Counted from the stretch's first letter, positions 36,795 to 45,196 are shown. The stretch: DNA of 64,000 nt from Sphingomonas sp. OV641 (GCF_900109205.1 NZ_FNZB01000005.1:73561-137560), one strand, 5' to 3'. Numbers and translations: made by a program. The notes: generated from the letters alone by a model not told the origin.

Positions 36795-37363
36795 ATGAAA
36801 GGAGCAAGAAAAGCGCCTTTGAGCGCCAGCGACCTCGCGGTCTTTTCCTCGTCGATGTGGATGTACCAAGGCAATCGAGACTCCTTGGTCCCGATACTGC
36901 TGCGCCGGGAACTGGTGCTCATCCTGTTGCTCTATGCGGGCGCTCGGCGCCGCCGACGCGGCAGAAGGGGCGGTGACGCTCTTCTTCATAGAGGAGGCAC
37001 TGGGGATTCACGGGTGGACCGGGGCGCTGCTGCTGGCCCATCTGCTCATCCGCAGTTTCGCATGGGGTGCGGACTATATAGCTGCTGCGGGCGATGGTGT
37101 CGGATCTGGTGCGATCGGGCGGCAATGGCTTTGCTGCCACGCACTATGCGCCGTTCAATGTCGCGAACAAGCTCGCCGCCGCGCTGGGCGTTTTCGGGGC
37201 GCTCACGGCGCTCGCCTTTATCGGCTTCCTGCCGGGTGCCGCGCATGGGCTAGGCGAAACCACCTTGCGGGCGATCTACGCGCTGCCCTCATGCCTGGCT
37301 GGCCTCATCGGCCTGCTGGCACTGCGCCGGATCGCTCCGACGCAGTGCCGTTCGGTCAGCTGA
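36795..37363 (+). pseudogene. MFS transporter fragment broken by frameshifts
   Basis: Pieces of a polytopic transporter appear in successive frames: SSMWMYQGNRDSLVPILLRR, then AADAAEGAVTLFFIEEALGI, then MVSDLVRSGGNGFAATHYAP with FNVANKLAAALGVFGALTAL. The style suits a GPH/MFS-type permease. At least two frameshifts and loss of the N-terminus make it non-functional. It ends against phoD on the opposite strand, overlapping by 8 bases. Confidence 0.6.
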
Positions 37364-39056
37364 TCTCCCAGCCGCTCAACCCATCTTCGGCGATCCGTGC
37401 GCTGGCATGGCGCGCGATGTCGAGCTTTCCGATCGCCTGGCGCGGCGTTAGGACGCGGACGAAGTCGGCCTCCACCCGGTCGCGTGTCAGCGATACCGTT
37501 ACGAAACCAACGGCATTGGTGTCGCACCAGCGTATATCGCGATTGTCGTGGACAAAGGCGTCGCCGACCGGCCCCGACGGCAGGAGCAGTTCCCCGATCG
37601 AAGGACCGGTCAGCGTGGAGGCGGAAAGCTCGAGACCAATCCGGCGGTCCCCGCGATGGGGTTCGTTGATCCAGGCCATGTGACTGTCGCCCGACAGCAC
37701 GAGCAGGTTCGCGCCGCTTTTCTCGAACTGGTCGTACAGCTTGTCCCGCTCGCCGGCATAGCCGTCCCAGGAATCGACATTGAGAAGCGGCAGGCCATAG
37801 CGCGTCAGGGCGTACATCGGCGCCAGCGCTACCTTGCCATCGGGAAACTTCGTCAGATCGGGATAGACGTAGCTGGACAGGATGGTCGCGCTGCCGAACA
37901 GGAACCACGGGCGGCGAGCATCCTTATGGGCCTTCAGTTCGTCCGCCAGCCATGCGCATTGTTCCGCGCCGATCATTTCGCGCGCGGGATCGGCAAGTTT
38001 CTCGCGGAAGGCTGCGACATCGGGTTCGCGCGTGACGCCTTGCGGCAGGGCCTTGAGGTCGAGTGTCTTGAGTTCCGCCGGGTCGGATATCACCCGCTCC
38101 CCACTGCCGCGCCGGTCGACAACATGCCAGTCGAGATCCTTGGCCAGCGACAATTGCTGCTGGCGGGCCTTGAGCCGGGTTTCGGGCAGGGCCAGCGTCG
38201 CGAGATCGCCGAACGCGAAGCTGCGGGTGATGCCATAGGGATCGGAAGTGACAGGATCGCGGATCGGCATCCATTCCAGGTAGGCCTGAACCGCCGCAGC
38301 CTTGCGCTCCTCCCAGTCGCCGTTGGCCGCCGGATCGTGATGCTGGGCACCATGCATCCAGTCGTCGTTCGCGATTTCATGGTCGTCCCACATGCAAATC
38401 CACGACGCGCGGGCATGGGCGTCGCGCAGGGCCGGATCACGACGCCACTGTGCATAGCGTGCGCGATAGTCGGCGAGCGTGACCGTGTCGTGCGTTGGCT
38501 CGATCGCCCGAACATCCATGAGTGCGGGCATCGAGTTGGCGCCATATTCGTAAATATAGTCGCCCACGAAGAGGATGAGGTCCACCGCTTCCCGATCGGC
38601 AATGGCCCGGTAGGCGTGAAATTCGCCGAACATATACATGGCGCAGCAGGCGAGCACGATATCGAGACGATCGATGCGTCCCGTTGGCAGGGTTTTTGCC
38701 CGCCCGATCGCCGATACCGTGTCCATGGCACGGAAGCGGTAGAAATATTCGCGGCCCGCCTTCAGGCCGGAGGCGATCACCTTGACCGTATGGTCCCGCG
38801 CCGCCGATGTGCTGAACGATCCGCGCGCAGCGATGCGCGTGAACAGTTCATCCTCGGCCATTTCCCATGTGCCGCTGACCGGCCCATGGGCAGGATCGGT
38901 CACGCGGGTCCACAGCAGGACGCTGTCGGCATGCGGATCGCCGCTCGCCACGCCATGCGCGAAGACCATGTTCGTTTTTGCCCCGGCGGGACCGGCGGCG
39001 AGCAAAAGCCCGCCCGCCGCCGATCCCGCAAGAACGCCGCGCCGCGTCAGCGCCAT
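37356..39056 (-). CDS. phoD: PhoD-type alkaline phosphatase, Tat-exported
   Basis: 566 aa. Twin-arginine leader LTRRGVLAGSAAGG. The PhoD N-terminal Fn3-like domain has FAHGVASGDPHADSVLLWTRV. The metal-binding core has GDYIYEYGANS, CMWDDHEIANDDW and LVLSGDSHMAW. It releases phosphate from monoesters and diesters outside the cytoplasm, using Ca/Fe in known members. Its ATG overlaps the stop of a truncated TonB receptor gene, so it has lost its natural promoter side. Confidence 0.93.
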   Translation of the reverse strand: MALTRRGVLAGSAAGGLLLAAGPAGAKTNMVFAHGVASGDPHADSVLLWTRVTDPAHGPVSGTWEMAEDELFTRIAARGSFSTSAARDHTVKVIASGLKAGREYFYRFRAMDTVSAIGRAKTLPTGRIDRLDIVLACCAMYMFGEFHAYRAIADREAVDLILFVGDYIYEYGANSMPALMDVRAIEPTHDTVTLADYRARYAQWRRDPALRDAHARASWICMWDDHEIANDDWMHGAQHHDPAANGDWEERKAAAVQAYLEWMPIRDPVTSDPYGITRSFAFGDLATLALPETRLKARQQQLSLAKDLDWHVVDRRGSGERVISDPAELKTLDLKALPQGVTREPDVAAFREKLADPAREMIGAEQCAWLADELKAHKDARRPWFLFGSATILSSYVYPDLTKFPDGKVALAPMYALTRYGLPLLNVDSWDGYAGERDKLYDQFEKSGANLLVLSGDSHMAWINEPHRGDRRIGLELSASTLTGPSIGELLLPSGPVGDAFVHDNRDIRWCDTNAVGFVTVSLTRDRVEADFVRVLTPRQAIGKLDIARHASARIAEDGLSGWEIS

Positions 39057-39558
39057 CAGAAACGCGCCCCGAGCGAAACGCCCCAGGTGCGCGGCGTGCC
39101 GCTGAATGCCTGCGTCGCCGATCCGCCGGTCGTGTAATCGACATCGGCGATGTTGCGCACGAAGCCGGCCACGGTCCAGCGCTGGTCGATCTTGAGATCG
39201 ATGCGCGCATTGACGAGCGCGAAGTCCCCGACCGGCGCCGTATTGTCGAGATCGCCATAATAGGCATCGACGTAGCGGGCATCGACCTGAGGCGTCAGCG
39301 TCATGCGATCGTTCAGCGCGAACTCGTAGCGGATCGAGCCGTTCAGCGTCATGTTCGGCGCGAACGGCAAGTCGTTGCCCAGGCGCGCCTTTTCGGCAGC
39401 GGTGATCGCCTCGATCGCGGTGACCTTCGTGTCGAGCAGCGCGACGCCGAAATTGATGGTCATCGGGCGCACCGGGCGGATCGTGAAGCTGGCCTCGCCG
39501 CCATAGCTGCGCGCCTTGCCCACATTGGTGCGTACGCTGGTGGTGGCGCCATCATAGG
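39056..39558 (-). pseudogene. TonB-dependent receptor, C-terminal fragment
   Basis: About 165 residues of beta-barrel: GGEASFTIRPVRPMTINFGV, NGSIRYEFALNDRMTLTPQV, and the terminal WGVSLGARF. The 5' part is cut exactly at the TGTAGG end of element 2. The stop is coupled to phoD by overlap. Expression of phoD now depends on a promoter in or beyond the element. Confidence 0.82.
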
Positions 39559-39851
39559 TGTAGGCGCTTGCAATCATAGCGGCGTGTGCTCGCAAACAGC
39601 CTGATTTCCTGCTCACGCTTTCTGCCACTGGCGGGGAGCGTCCTGCTCGAATTATCTGCCAGTGTGCTCGCCATCATCCGGCGCTGCTTGCAAACGGGGC
39701 GTTGTGCTCACGCTCCGTGCCAATGGGCTCTCCAAACCCGTAGCCGGCAAGCGCTTTTGCGAAGCAGGTTTCCAGAACAGTTCTGACAAGCGGCGGGCCG
39801 CAGAAATGCGTTGTCGTCATGGCCCGCCCGCGAGGTCGTCAGAAAGGAAGG
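39559..39851 (+). repeat. 293-bp end repeat, copy D
   Basis: Near-identical to the complement of 32220-32512. The outer part holds boxes CTTGCAATC, TGCTCGCAAACAG, TGCTCACGCTTTCTGCCA, TGCTCGAATTATCTGCCA, TGCTCGCCATCATCCGGCGC, TGCTTGCAAAC and TGCTCACGCT. Recombination between copies C and D would invert the 7-kb phosphorus segment. Confidence 0.85.
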
Positions 39852-39914
39852 TTTTCGCGAACAGGGCCGGCGCGTCGTGCTAGGCGATGGAACCCCGCAA
39901 GCGGACAGGATGCG

Positions 39915-40175
39915 ATGACCAGGACCGAAATGCTGGAAACGATGAAGCGTCTCGACGCCCATGCGAACGCCCTGTTGCTTACCGGGGCCTCCGATATCGA
40001 TCTGCTCGGCGGCATGTTCGACGTGATGCCCGACTTCAAGGCGTTGCTCGACGCCGGATACGGCGGTGAAATCGACAAGAACGCTGGTCGCTTCCCCGGT
40101 TTGCATCGCTACGCCGTCATGCTCTCCAATGTCGCCGAGGGGATCGCGGAAGGTTCCATCCGGGTGCCGCGCTGA
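39915..40175 (+). CDS. Small cargo protein of element 2
   Basis: 86 aa, ATG 39915 with AGGA 7 bases upstream. The chain is MTRTEMLETMKRLDAHANAL...GGMFDVMPDFKALLDAGYGG...RFPGLHRYAVMLSNVAEGIA, soluble and probably helical, no signal or zinc motif. Family not recognised. It is the only gene in the element and is read away from the 293-bp end. Confidence 0.65.
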   Translation: MTRTEMLETMKRLDAHANALLLTGASDIDLLGGMFDVMPDFKALLDAGYGGEIDKNAGRFPGLHRYAVMLSNVAEGIAEGSIRVPR

Positions 40176-40200
40176 CGCCCTGTTTCGCTGGCAGGGGATG

Positions 40201-40351
40201 TGAGCAGACCTTTATGATTGCGAGCAGCGCAGGATGATGGCGAGCACACTGGCAGATAGCGCGAGCAGATCGCCGAGCCGGTTGTCAGATAATCCGAGCA
40301 AAAAAAGGCTCTGTTTGCAAGCAAACGCCGCTACGATTGCAAGCACCTACA
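40201..40351 (-). repeat. Right seven-box end of element 2
   Basis: Read on the - strand: CTTGCAATC, TGCTTGCAAACAG, TGCTCGGATTATCTGACA, TGCTCGCGCTATCTGCCA, TGCTCGCCATCATCCTGCGC, TGCTCGCAATC, TGCTCACATC. Same order as the other ends but more divergent. Confidence 0.7.
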
Positions 40352-41376
40352 CCTATCTGTCGGCGCTGGCGGCGATCGTCGATTGCCATACCGCGCATCC
40401 GCTCGCGGCGGTCTGGGGACCGGGCGATACATCGTCGTCGGACGGGCAGTTCTTTCGTGCCGGTGGTCAGGGCGAGGCCCGCGCCGATCACAACGCCCGC
40501 TATGGCACCGAACCAGGCGTGCTGTTCTACACCCACGTCACCGACCGCTTCACGCCGTTCCACACCAAGGTCATCGCCGCCAATGCCGGCGAGGCCGCGC
40601 ATGTCCTCGACGGCCTGCTCGACCATGAAAGCGAGCTGGTCATCCGCGAACATGCGACCGATACCGCCGGCGCGGTCGATCATGTCTTCGGCCTGTGCCA
40701 TCTGCTCGGCTTCCGCTTCGCGCCCCGCATCCGCGACCTCAACGAGCGCCGGCTCTACAGCCTGTCGCCGCTCGACTCGTGGCCGACGCTGCGCCCGCTC
40801 GTCGCCGGTCCGGTCAAGATCCGCGCGATCGAGGAGAACTGGGACGAAACCCTGCGCCTTGCCGCCTCGATCCGCGCCGGCACGGTGAGCGCCTCGGTCA
40901 TGCTCCGCAAGCTGGCGGGCTTCCCGCGTCAGAACTCGGTCGCCCGCGCGCTGCGGGAGATAGGTCGGATCGAACGCACCCTGTTCATGCTCGACTGGTT
41001 CGATGATCCCGACCAGCGTCGTCGCACCGGCAGCATTCTCAACAAGGGCGAGGCCCGCAACGCGCTCGCCCGCGCCATCTTCTTCAACCGCCTCGGCGAA
41101 CTGCGCGACCGCACCTTCGAGAACCAGCGCCATCGCGCCTCCGGCCTGACCCTCGTCACCGCGGCCATGACGCTCTGGAACACCGTCTATCTCGACCGAG
41201 CTGTCCGTCATCTGCGCGGCAGCGGCGTCGACGTGCCCGACGAGCTGCTCGCCCACGTCGCCCCTCTGGGCTGGGAGCATATCGGCCTCACCGGCGACTA
41301 TCTCTGGGGCGAGATCGACAAACCTCGCGAGCGGTTCAGGCCGCTGCGCCTCCACCAGCAAAGCCGGGACGCTTAG
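40352..41376 (+). pseudogene. tnpA: Tn3-family transposase TnpA, C-terminal third
   Basis: About 340 residues of a ~980-aa DDE transposase: FRAGGQGEARADHNARYG, HVFGLCHLLGFRFAPRIRDL, NKGEARNALARAIFFNRLGE, ENQRHRASGLTLVTAAMTLW and LLAHVAPLGWEHIGLTGDYLW. The N-terminal two thirds are missing because element 2 abuts at 40351. The stop codon lies inside the terminal inverted repeat, as is normal for Tn3-type tnpA. Confidence 0.9.
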
Positions 41377-41409
41377 CGTACGTTTTCGACCATCCTCTCA
41401 CCGGTCCCC
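41372..41409 (-). repeat. 38-bp Tn3-family terminal inverted repeat
   Basis: On the - strand it begins GGGGACCGGTGAGAGGATGG and ends ACGTACGCTAAG, the canonical 38-bp Tn3 layout. It follows directly on tnpA. Its partner was not found in the window and it differs from the 45-bp repeats at 18.6 and 27.5 kb. Confidence 0.85.
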
Positions 41410-41466
41410 GTATTGCCTCAAACGGCGATAGCCTAAAGTGGAGAGTTTTATTTTGGGAGATCAGGA

Positions 41467-41937
41467 ATGAACATCGGGATGAAGACGATCATGGCGTTGT
41501 CAATTGCTCTGCCCGCCGCGGCGTGGGCGCAGTCTGACGCTCGAGCCGCTGATGCGCGCGCCGTGAAGGCTGTGCTGTCGTCGTACAAGAAGGCGATCGA
41601 AAAGCTTGACGCCGCTGGAACCGAGCGACTGTTCACGACCAACGCGCAGATTTTCGAGACAGGAGCATCTGAGGGCAGCTACACCACGTACTTGGCTCAT
41701 CATCTCGGTCCCGAGCTGAAGCAGTTCAAATCGTTCCGTTTCTCAGACTACAAGGTCGACGTCCGCTTCGAGGGACCGGTTGCCCTTGCAACCGAAACCT
41801 ACCGTTACCGGATTCAGCCCAAAACCGGTGAGGCGGCCGAACGGCTCGGTGTTGCCTCAAGCGTACTTAAAAAGGTGGGCGGCAGCTGGAAGATCGTGTC
41901 CATGCACAACAGTGCTCGTAAGCCGAAGGGAAGCTAA
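41467..41937 (+). CDS. Secreted SnoaL/NTF2-like (DUF4440-type) protein
   Basis: 156 aa. Signal peptide (IALPAAAWAQ) and a single NTF2-like domain: KAVLSSYKKAIEKLDAAGTERLFTTNAQIFETG, then the beta-strand ALATETYRYRI and the closing GGSWKIVSMHNS. GGGAGATCAGGA precedes the ATG. These domains bind small ligands or serve as accessory enzymes; the substrate is unknown. It lies just outside the Tn3 terminal repeat and stands alone. Confidence 0.8.
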   Translation: MNIGMKTIMALSIALPAAAWAQSDARAADARAVKAVLSSYKKAIEKLDAAGTERLFTTNAQIFETGASEGSYTTYLAHHLGPELKQFKSFRFSDYKVDVRFEGPVALATETYRYRIQPKTGEAAERLGVASSVLKKVGGSWKIVSMHNSARKPKGS

Positions 41938-42016
41938 TGGAGGTAGGCGGAGGCTGGGGCGTGAACGTATTTCTCAGCAGGGATTAACGACTCAGGGAGG
42001 TGCTTTCGGGATTGCG

Positions 42017-42469
42017 CTACACCGGCATGCTCATAATGTCCTTGTAGGCGGACAGCACTTTGTTGCGAACCTGCAACGTCGCCTCGAATGCGATTGAGGA
42101 CTCCTGCCGCGCAAGCATCACCTTCGCGATGTCGGTTTCCTCTCCGCGTTCGTAGGCAACCGTCAAAGCACCAGCGCGCGCATTGATCGCATTAATTTTT
42201 TGAAGCTGCGTCTGAAAAGTAGCGGCGAAGCCGCCTAGATCGGCGTGTCCTGATTGCGAAACGGCCGCCGCTCCGCCCACGCCTGAGACAGAATTTGGGC
42301 TATCCGCCTTTCCCAGCGCGGTGTGCATCGCTGCGTCAAAAGCCGCTCCTTTCGCAGCCCCGGACACGGAGACAGAGTTCGGGTTGCTTGCTACGTTCCG
42401 AAGCGCCGCGTTCTTGTCGAGGACAGCGTTCCGCAAAGCCATGACATCATTGATGGAGATGCTGCTCAT
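42017..42469 (-). CDS. fliE: Orphan FliE-like flagellar basal-body protein
   Basis: 150 aa; chromosomal FliE is about 105. The FliE signature is the C-terminal IAFEATLQVRNKVLSAYKDIMSMPV, preceded by ARAGALTVAYERGEETDIAKVMLARQESS. The N-terminal MSSISINDVMALRNAVLDKNAALR and Ala/Gly middle part are longer than usual. FliE joins the MS ring to the rod. No other flagellar gene is present here. GAGG lies 6 bases before the ATG. It may be a moved gene or a domesticated FliE-like secretion part. Confidence 0.85.
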   Translation of the reverse strand: MSSISINDVMALRNAVLDKNAALRNVASNPNSVSVSGAAKGAAFDAAMHTALGKADSPNSVSGVGGAAAVSQSGHADLGGFAATFQTQLQKINAINARAGALTVAYERGEETDIAKVMLARQESSIAFEATLQVRNKVLSAYKDIMSMPV

Positions 42470-42689
42470 ATTTTACCTCGGTGCGCCTTCAGCGCACCGA
42501 CATGTCGCATTGAAACCGTTATGGCATGGTTAATTGAACTTAGTACTGATTGCCTATTCATGAAGCTATGCACCGATCCCTCGCGCAACGTCTCGTCGCG
42601 GATAGGTTCGAGGGTATTGTCTTGATACCAGCGTCGCCCCTCGATCCGGCTCCCGGTGCGAAGCACGCCGGTCGCATAGGCAGCGCGGT

Positions 42690-43245
42690 CCGCATCATCC
42701 ATCATAGGGTCGCACCAGCGCCAGCGCCGTTTCGTGGGGCCCGTCAAGCTATGTGGTGAAGTCACGCAGATGGAGGATTACCGGCATCGCCTTGGGATGC
42801 CATGGCGAGACGATCGCGTTCGGCGAAGGCGTAGGCTTCGCTACGCACAGTCGGTCGCCATATGCCGACGAAGAACGCGATCGGCTCATTGGGGATCAAG
42901 AACCACATCTGCCGGGGCTTGCCATCGTCGCCAGTCCCGCCCTCGGGGTGGGGTCCGGCGAAATGGGTGAACGGGACAAGGCAGCGCCGCTCCGGGTTGG
43001 CGAGCGACGGCTTCCACATCGATGAAGCGAGGTTGCGGCCATGGGTCACATACTTGTCCAGCTTCACGACCGGGTCGCGCTTGCTCGGCGCCTGGATCGC
43101 GAAGCCCCATTCCATCGTGACCGGCTCCAATGGCCGGTTGCCCGGCGACGATCACCGCACGCCCAGGCGCACCGAGGGGTCTTCTTCTCGGTAGGGAAGA
43201 CTTCGCGCGGCACCGGGGAGGTCTCATCCCCAGGATTGGCAGACG
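42690..43245 (-). pseudogene. SRAP protein gene, frameshifted second copy
   Basis: Reading all frames on the - strand recovers the SRAP order of the 14.4-kb gene: PREVFPTEKKTPR, frameshift, VTMEWGFAIQAPSKRDPVVKLDKYVTHGRNLASSMWK, RRCLVPFTHFAGPHPEGG, then a second shift and WHPKAMPVILHLRDFTT with a stop, then ALALVRPYDG. The N-terminal catalytic CNRY is not found. Two shifts and an internal stop make it non-functional. It suggests that the plasmid once carried two SRAP modules. Confidence 0.75.
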
Positions 43246-43646
43246 TATCGCTAAAGCGATCCCCGGCAATGGGGTGCGGGTTCGATCCCTGCCGCTGACG
43301 TTAAGACCGAGCAAGACGGATCATGGATGTCAAAAATCGCGACTACGCGGTTTTAATCAAGAGAACGCAATAAAAGTTTAGCGTGAGTATTTTGCGCTCT
43401 CGATCTGATATTTCCCAACCCGGAAATGAAGTTCTTTGAAGCATGGAGGGTTGATATCAATTCTGAATGCCGGAAGCAGGCACTTTGAGATATTCGACAC
43501 GAAGGTGACAACTCACGTTTCATCTGTGACGGTGACCGTATCAGGTTTCACGACCGCATCTCCTTGCGTTGACAATCCGGTTCCCGCTTGCGGCGGGGAC
43601 CGCAATCACACAACCGATTGCACATTCCCCCGTCCTCCAAAAGCTG
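43246..43646. other. Intergenic, with a tRNA-like T-arm
   Basis: Around 43275-43297 GCGGG-TTCGATC-CCTGC folds as a perfect tRNA T-arm in a context resembling the 3' third of a class II tRNA. No matching acceptor 5' strand or valid anticodon loop was found upstream. It may be the tRNA-derived scar of an old integration. The rest of the region shows no gene. Confidence 0.35.
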
Positions 43647-44936
43647 TCAGCGACTCCGGTCCTTATCGCGCGGTGCTGGCGCTTGCGCCGGGGTCGCGCG
43701 GCCGATTTTGACGTCCAGCGATCCGCCCGCTTTGATCCGATCGGCGACGAGCTGGCGCGTCGACTCCGCGATGGCTCCGACCATGCGCGCGCTCTCGCCC
43801 CGATCGCGCGCGGTCTTCATGGCCGCGTCGACGATTGCCTGGGCGGGCGCAAGGCGCGGATCGGCTTGGTTCTTCTCCGGCGTGTTCTTCAGGAACAGCT
43901 CGGCAAGCCGCTCCTGCCCCGGCGAGTGACCAGGGGGCAGGATCGGCCGCTCCAGCGACCGCACGGCGCGCTGGAGCTGGGCCGGCTGCTGGTTGTTGAT
44001 TTGAACACCGAGTGCTGCGCCGATCTCCCGCACGCGCTCCAACGGCGTCTGCTGCGGCGTCACGACGGCATCGACCTGACGGACACCTAGATAGGTGAGA
44101 AGGTGCGATTGATAGATCGGCCCTTTGGCATGGCGGACATAGGCGAGTTCGGTGCGCGCGTTGGCGATGGCGGGGGAGGGGGCACCCTCCTTAATCAACC
44201 CACGCAGCCGATCGGCCGCCTGTTGGCGAGCGGCCGGCAAATAGCGTTCCAGCTCCTCGCGCGCCTTGGTCAGCGTCACGCGGTAGCGTTGCCCCTCGGG
44301 CGGCGCGCGCTTGGGGAGCATGGCGATCCCTGCGGGGCCAATCCGCGCCTCGGGCGCGAGGTCGCGCTTGATCGCCGCTGCGGAGAGAACCGCCGCCATT
44401 CCGCGATGATCGCCGGTAAGAAAGCCGTGACGGGACGCCTCCATCCAACGGTCCTTGTCGATCGCGGCGATGCGGATCGGGTGGCCGGCTTCGCGGGCGA
44501 GCTGGGCGGCATGGTGGCGCATGGTGCGCCCGTTCCCTTCGCGGAAGGGATGAATGGCGTTGATCTCGTTGATGTGGTTGCCGAGCCGATCGAAAAACTC
44601 GTCGCGAGGAAGCACCCGCAAGCCGCTCTGCGCTCCTACCTCGGCGAACCGCTTGTCGAGTTCGCGCGCGATGTAGGGGACGGCGGCGAAGCTCGATCCG
44701 CCCTTGGCGATGTTGACGGTGCGGTCCTGGCCTGCCCAATCGTAGAGGTCTTGGAACAGGTGTTTGTGAAGGGCACGGTAGCCGTCGGCGGTGGCTGGAA
44801 AGGTCAGGCGCGCAGCCTCCGCGCCGCGCGCCTGCGTCAGTCGTCGTTCGGCCTCGGTAAGCGTTTTGTCTTCCGTAATCCCGAGCCGGTTACGAAGCGT
44901 CTCGGTGCCGGGATATGTATAAGGATCGCTTGCCAA
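43647..44936 (-). CDS. Fic-domain AMP-transferase toxin with long C-terminal region
   Basis: 429 aa from TTG 44936, two bases after the antitoxin stop. The Fic domain (about residues 15-215) has the complete active-site motif HPFREGNGRTMR and upstream FQDLYDWAGQDRTVNIAKGG. Fic enzymes transfer AMP to target proteins such as gyrase. Residues about 230-430 form a helical, basic C-terminal region of unknown fold. In the related Bartonella VbhT, a C-terminal BID domain sends the toxin through a T4SS; the same idea is attractive here but no BID signature was recognised. Confidence 0.88.
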   Translation of the reverse strand: MASDPYTYPGTETLRNRLGITEDKTLTEAERRLTQARGAEAARLTFPATADGYRALHKHLFQDLYDWAGQDRTVNIAKGGSSFAAVPYIARELDKRFAEVGAQSGLRVLPRDEFFDRLGNHINEINAIHPFREGNGRTMRHHAAQLAREAGHPIRIAAIDKDRWMEASRHGFLTGDHRGMAAVLSAAAIKRDLAPEARIGPAGIAMLPKRAPPEGQRYRVTLTKAREELERYLPAARQQAADRLRGLIKEGAPSPAIANARTELAYVRHAKGPIYQSHLLTYLGVRQVDAVVTPQQTPLERVREIGAALGVQINNQQPAQLQRAVRSLERPILPPGHSPGQERLAELFLKNTPEKNQADPRLAPAQAIVDAAMKTARDRGESARMVGAIAESTRQLVADRIKAGGSLDVKIGRATPAQAPAPRDKDRSR

Positions 44937-44938
44937 GG

Positions 44939-45196
44939 TCAGGCAGCGATCTGGCGGGTTCCGGGCTGATAGAGACTGAGGATAATCGAGGGCATGAGGG
45001 CGGGCGGAACGCCCTCGTCGAGCATCATCGAGAACATCGCGTCCTCGTCGATGGTCGGGGTCATATCCTCGATAACGAGATTGGCACGGGCTTCCGCTAC
45101 GTCCTCGCGCCAAAGCGCAACCTGTTCAGGGCTGCCGCGCTCGAAATCCATCTGGCGGATGCGCTCGCGCAGCGTTTCAAGATCGATCTGGGCCAT
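44939..45196 (-). CDS. VbhA-like Fic antitoxin
   Basis: 85 aa from ATG 45196 (AAGG 8 bases upstream; ATG 45205 also possible). The segment EARANLVIEDMTPT corresponds to the inhibitory helix of class I Fic antitoxins, consensus (S/T)xxxE(G/N). Here it reads NLVIED, with Asn and Asp at the flanking positions but the key Glu kept. That Glu blocks ATP gamma-phosphate binding in the Fic active site. Gene order antitoxin-toxin with a two-base gap agrees with VbhAT. Confidence 0.78.
   Translation of the reverse strand: MAQIDLETLRERIRQMDFERGSPEQVALWREDVAEARANLVIEDMTPTIDEDAMFSMMLDEGVPPALMPSIILSLYQPGTRQIAA

Larger units (their letters stand above)
39559..40351 (+). mobile_element. Small non-autonomous element 2 with seven-box ends, carrying an 86-aa gene
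   Basis: 793 bp from TGTAGGCGCTTGCAATC to GATTGCAAGCACCTACA. Both ends carry seven boxes in the same order as element 1. The first 293 bp equal the C repeat of element 1, with the cargo gene starting about 60 bp after it. It separates a TonB-receptor fragment from a tnpA fragment. Homology of three of the four ends seems to continue four bases outward as TAGG. No direct target repeat is seen. Confidence 0.6.

Noticed and set aside
37548..39137. 529-aa + strand frame inside phoD
   Set aside because: Antisense shadow of a gene with complete PhoD metal motifs.
31233..40351. CRISPR-like interpretation of the TGCTCGC arrays
   Set aside because: Repeat units differ, spacing is irregular, the intervening sequence is conserved between copies rather than unique, and no cas gene is present.
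42540..42690. Possible restriction-enzyme-like fragment (VLRTGSRIEGRRWYQDNTLEPIRDETL)
   Set aside because: Some resemblance to a nuclease end was noticed, but it is too short and overlaps the SRAP pseudogene; not enough support.
43200..43300. Complete tRNA gene
   Set aside because: Only the T-arm folds correctly; no acceptor 5' strand and no seven-base anticodon loop.
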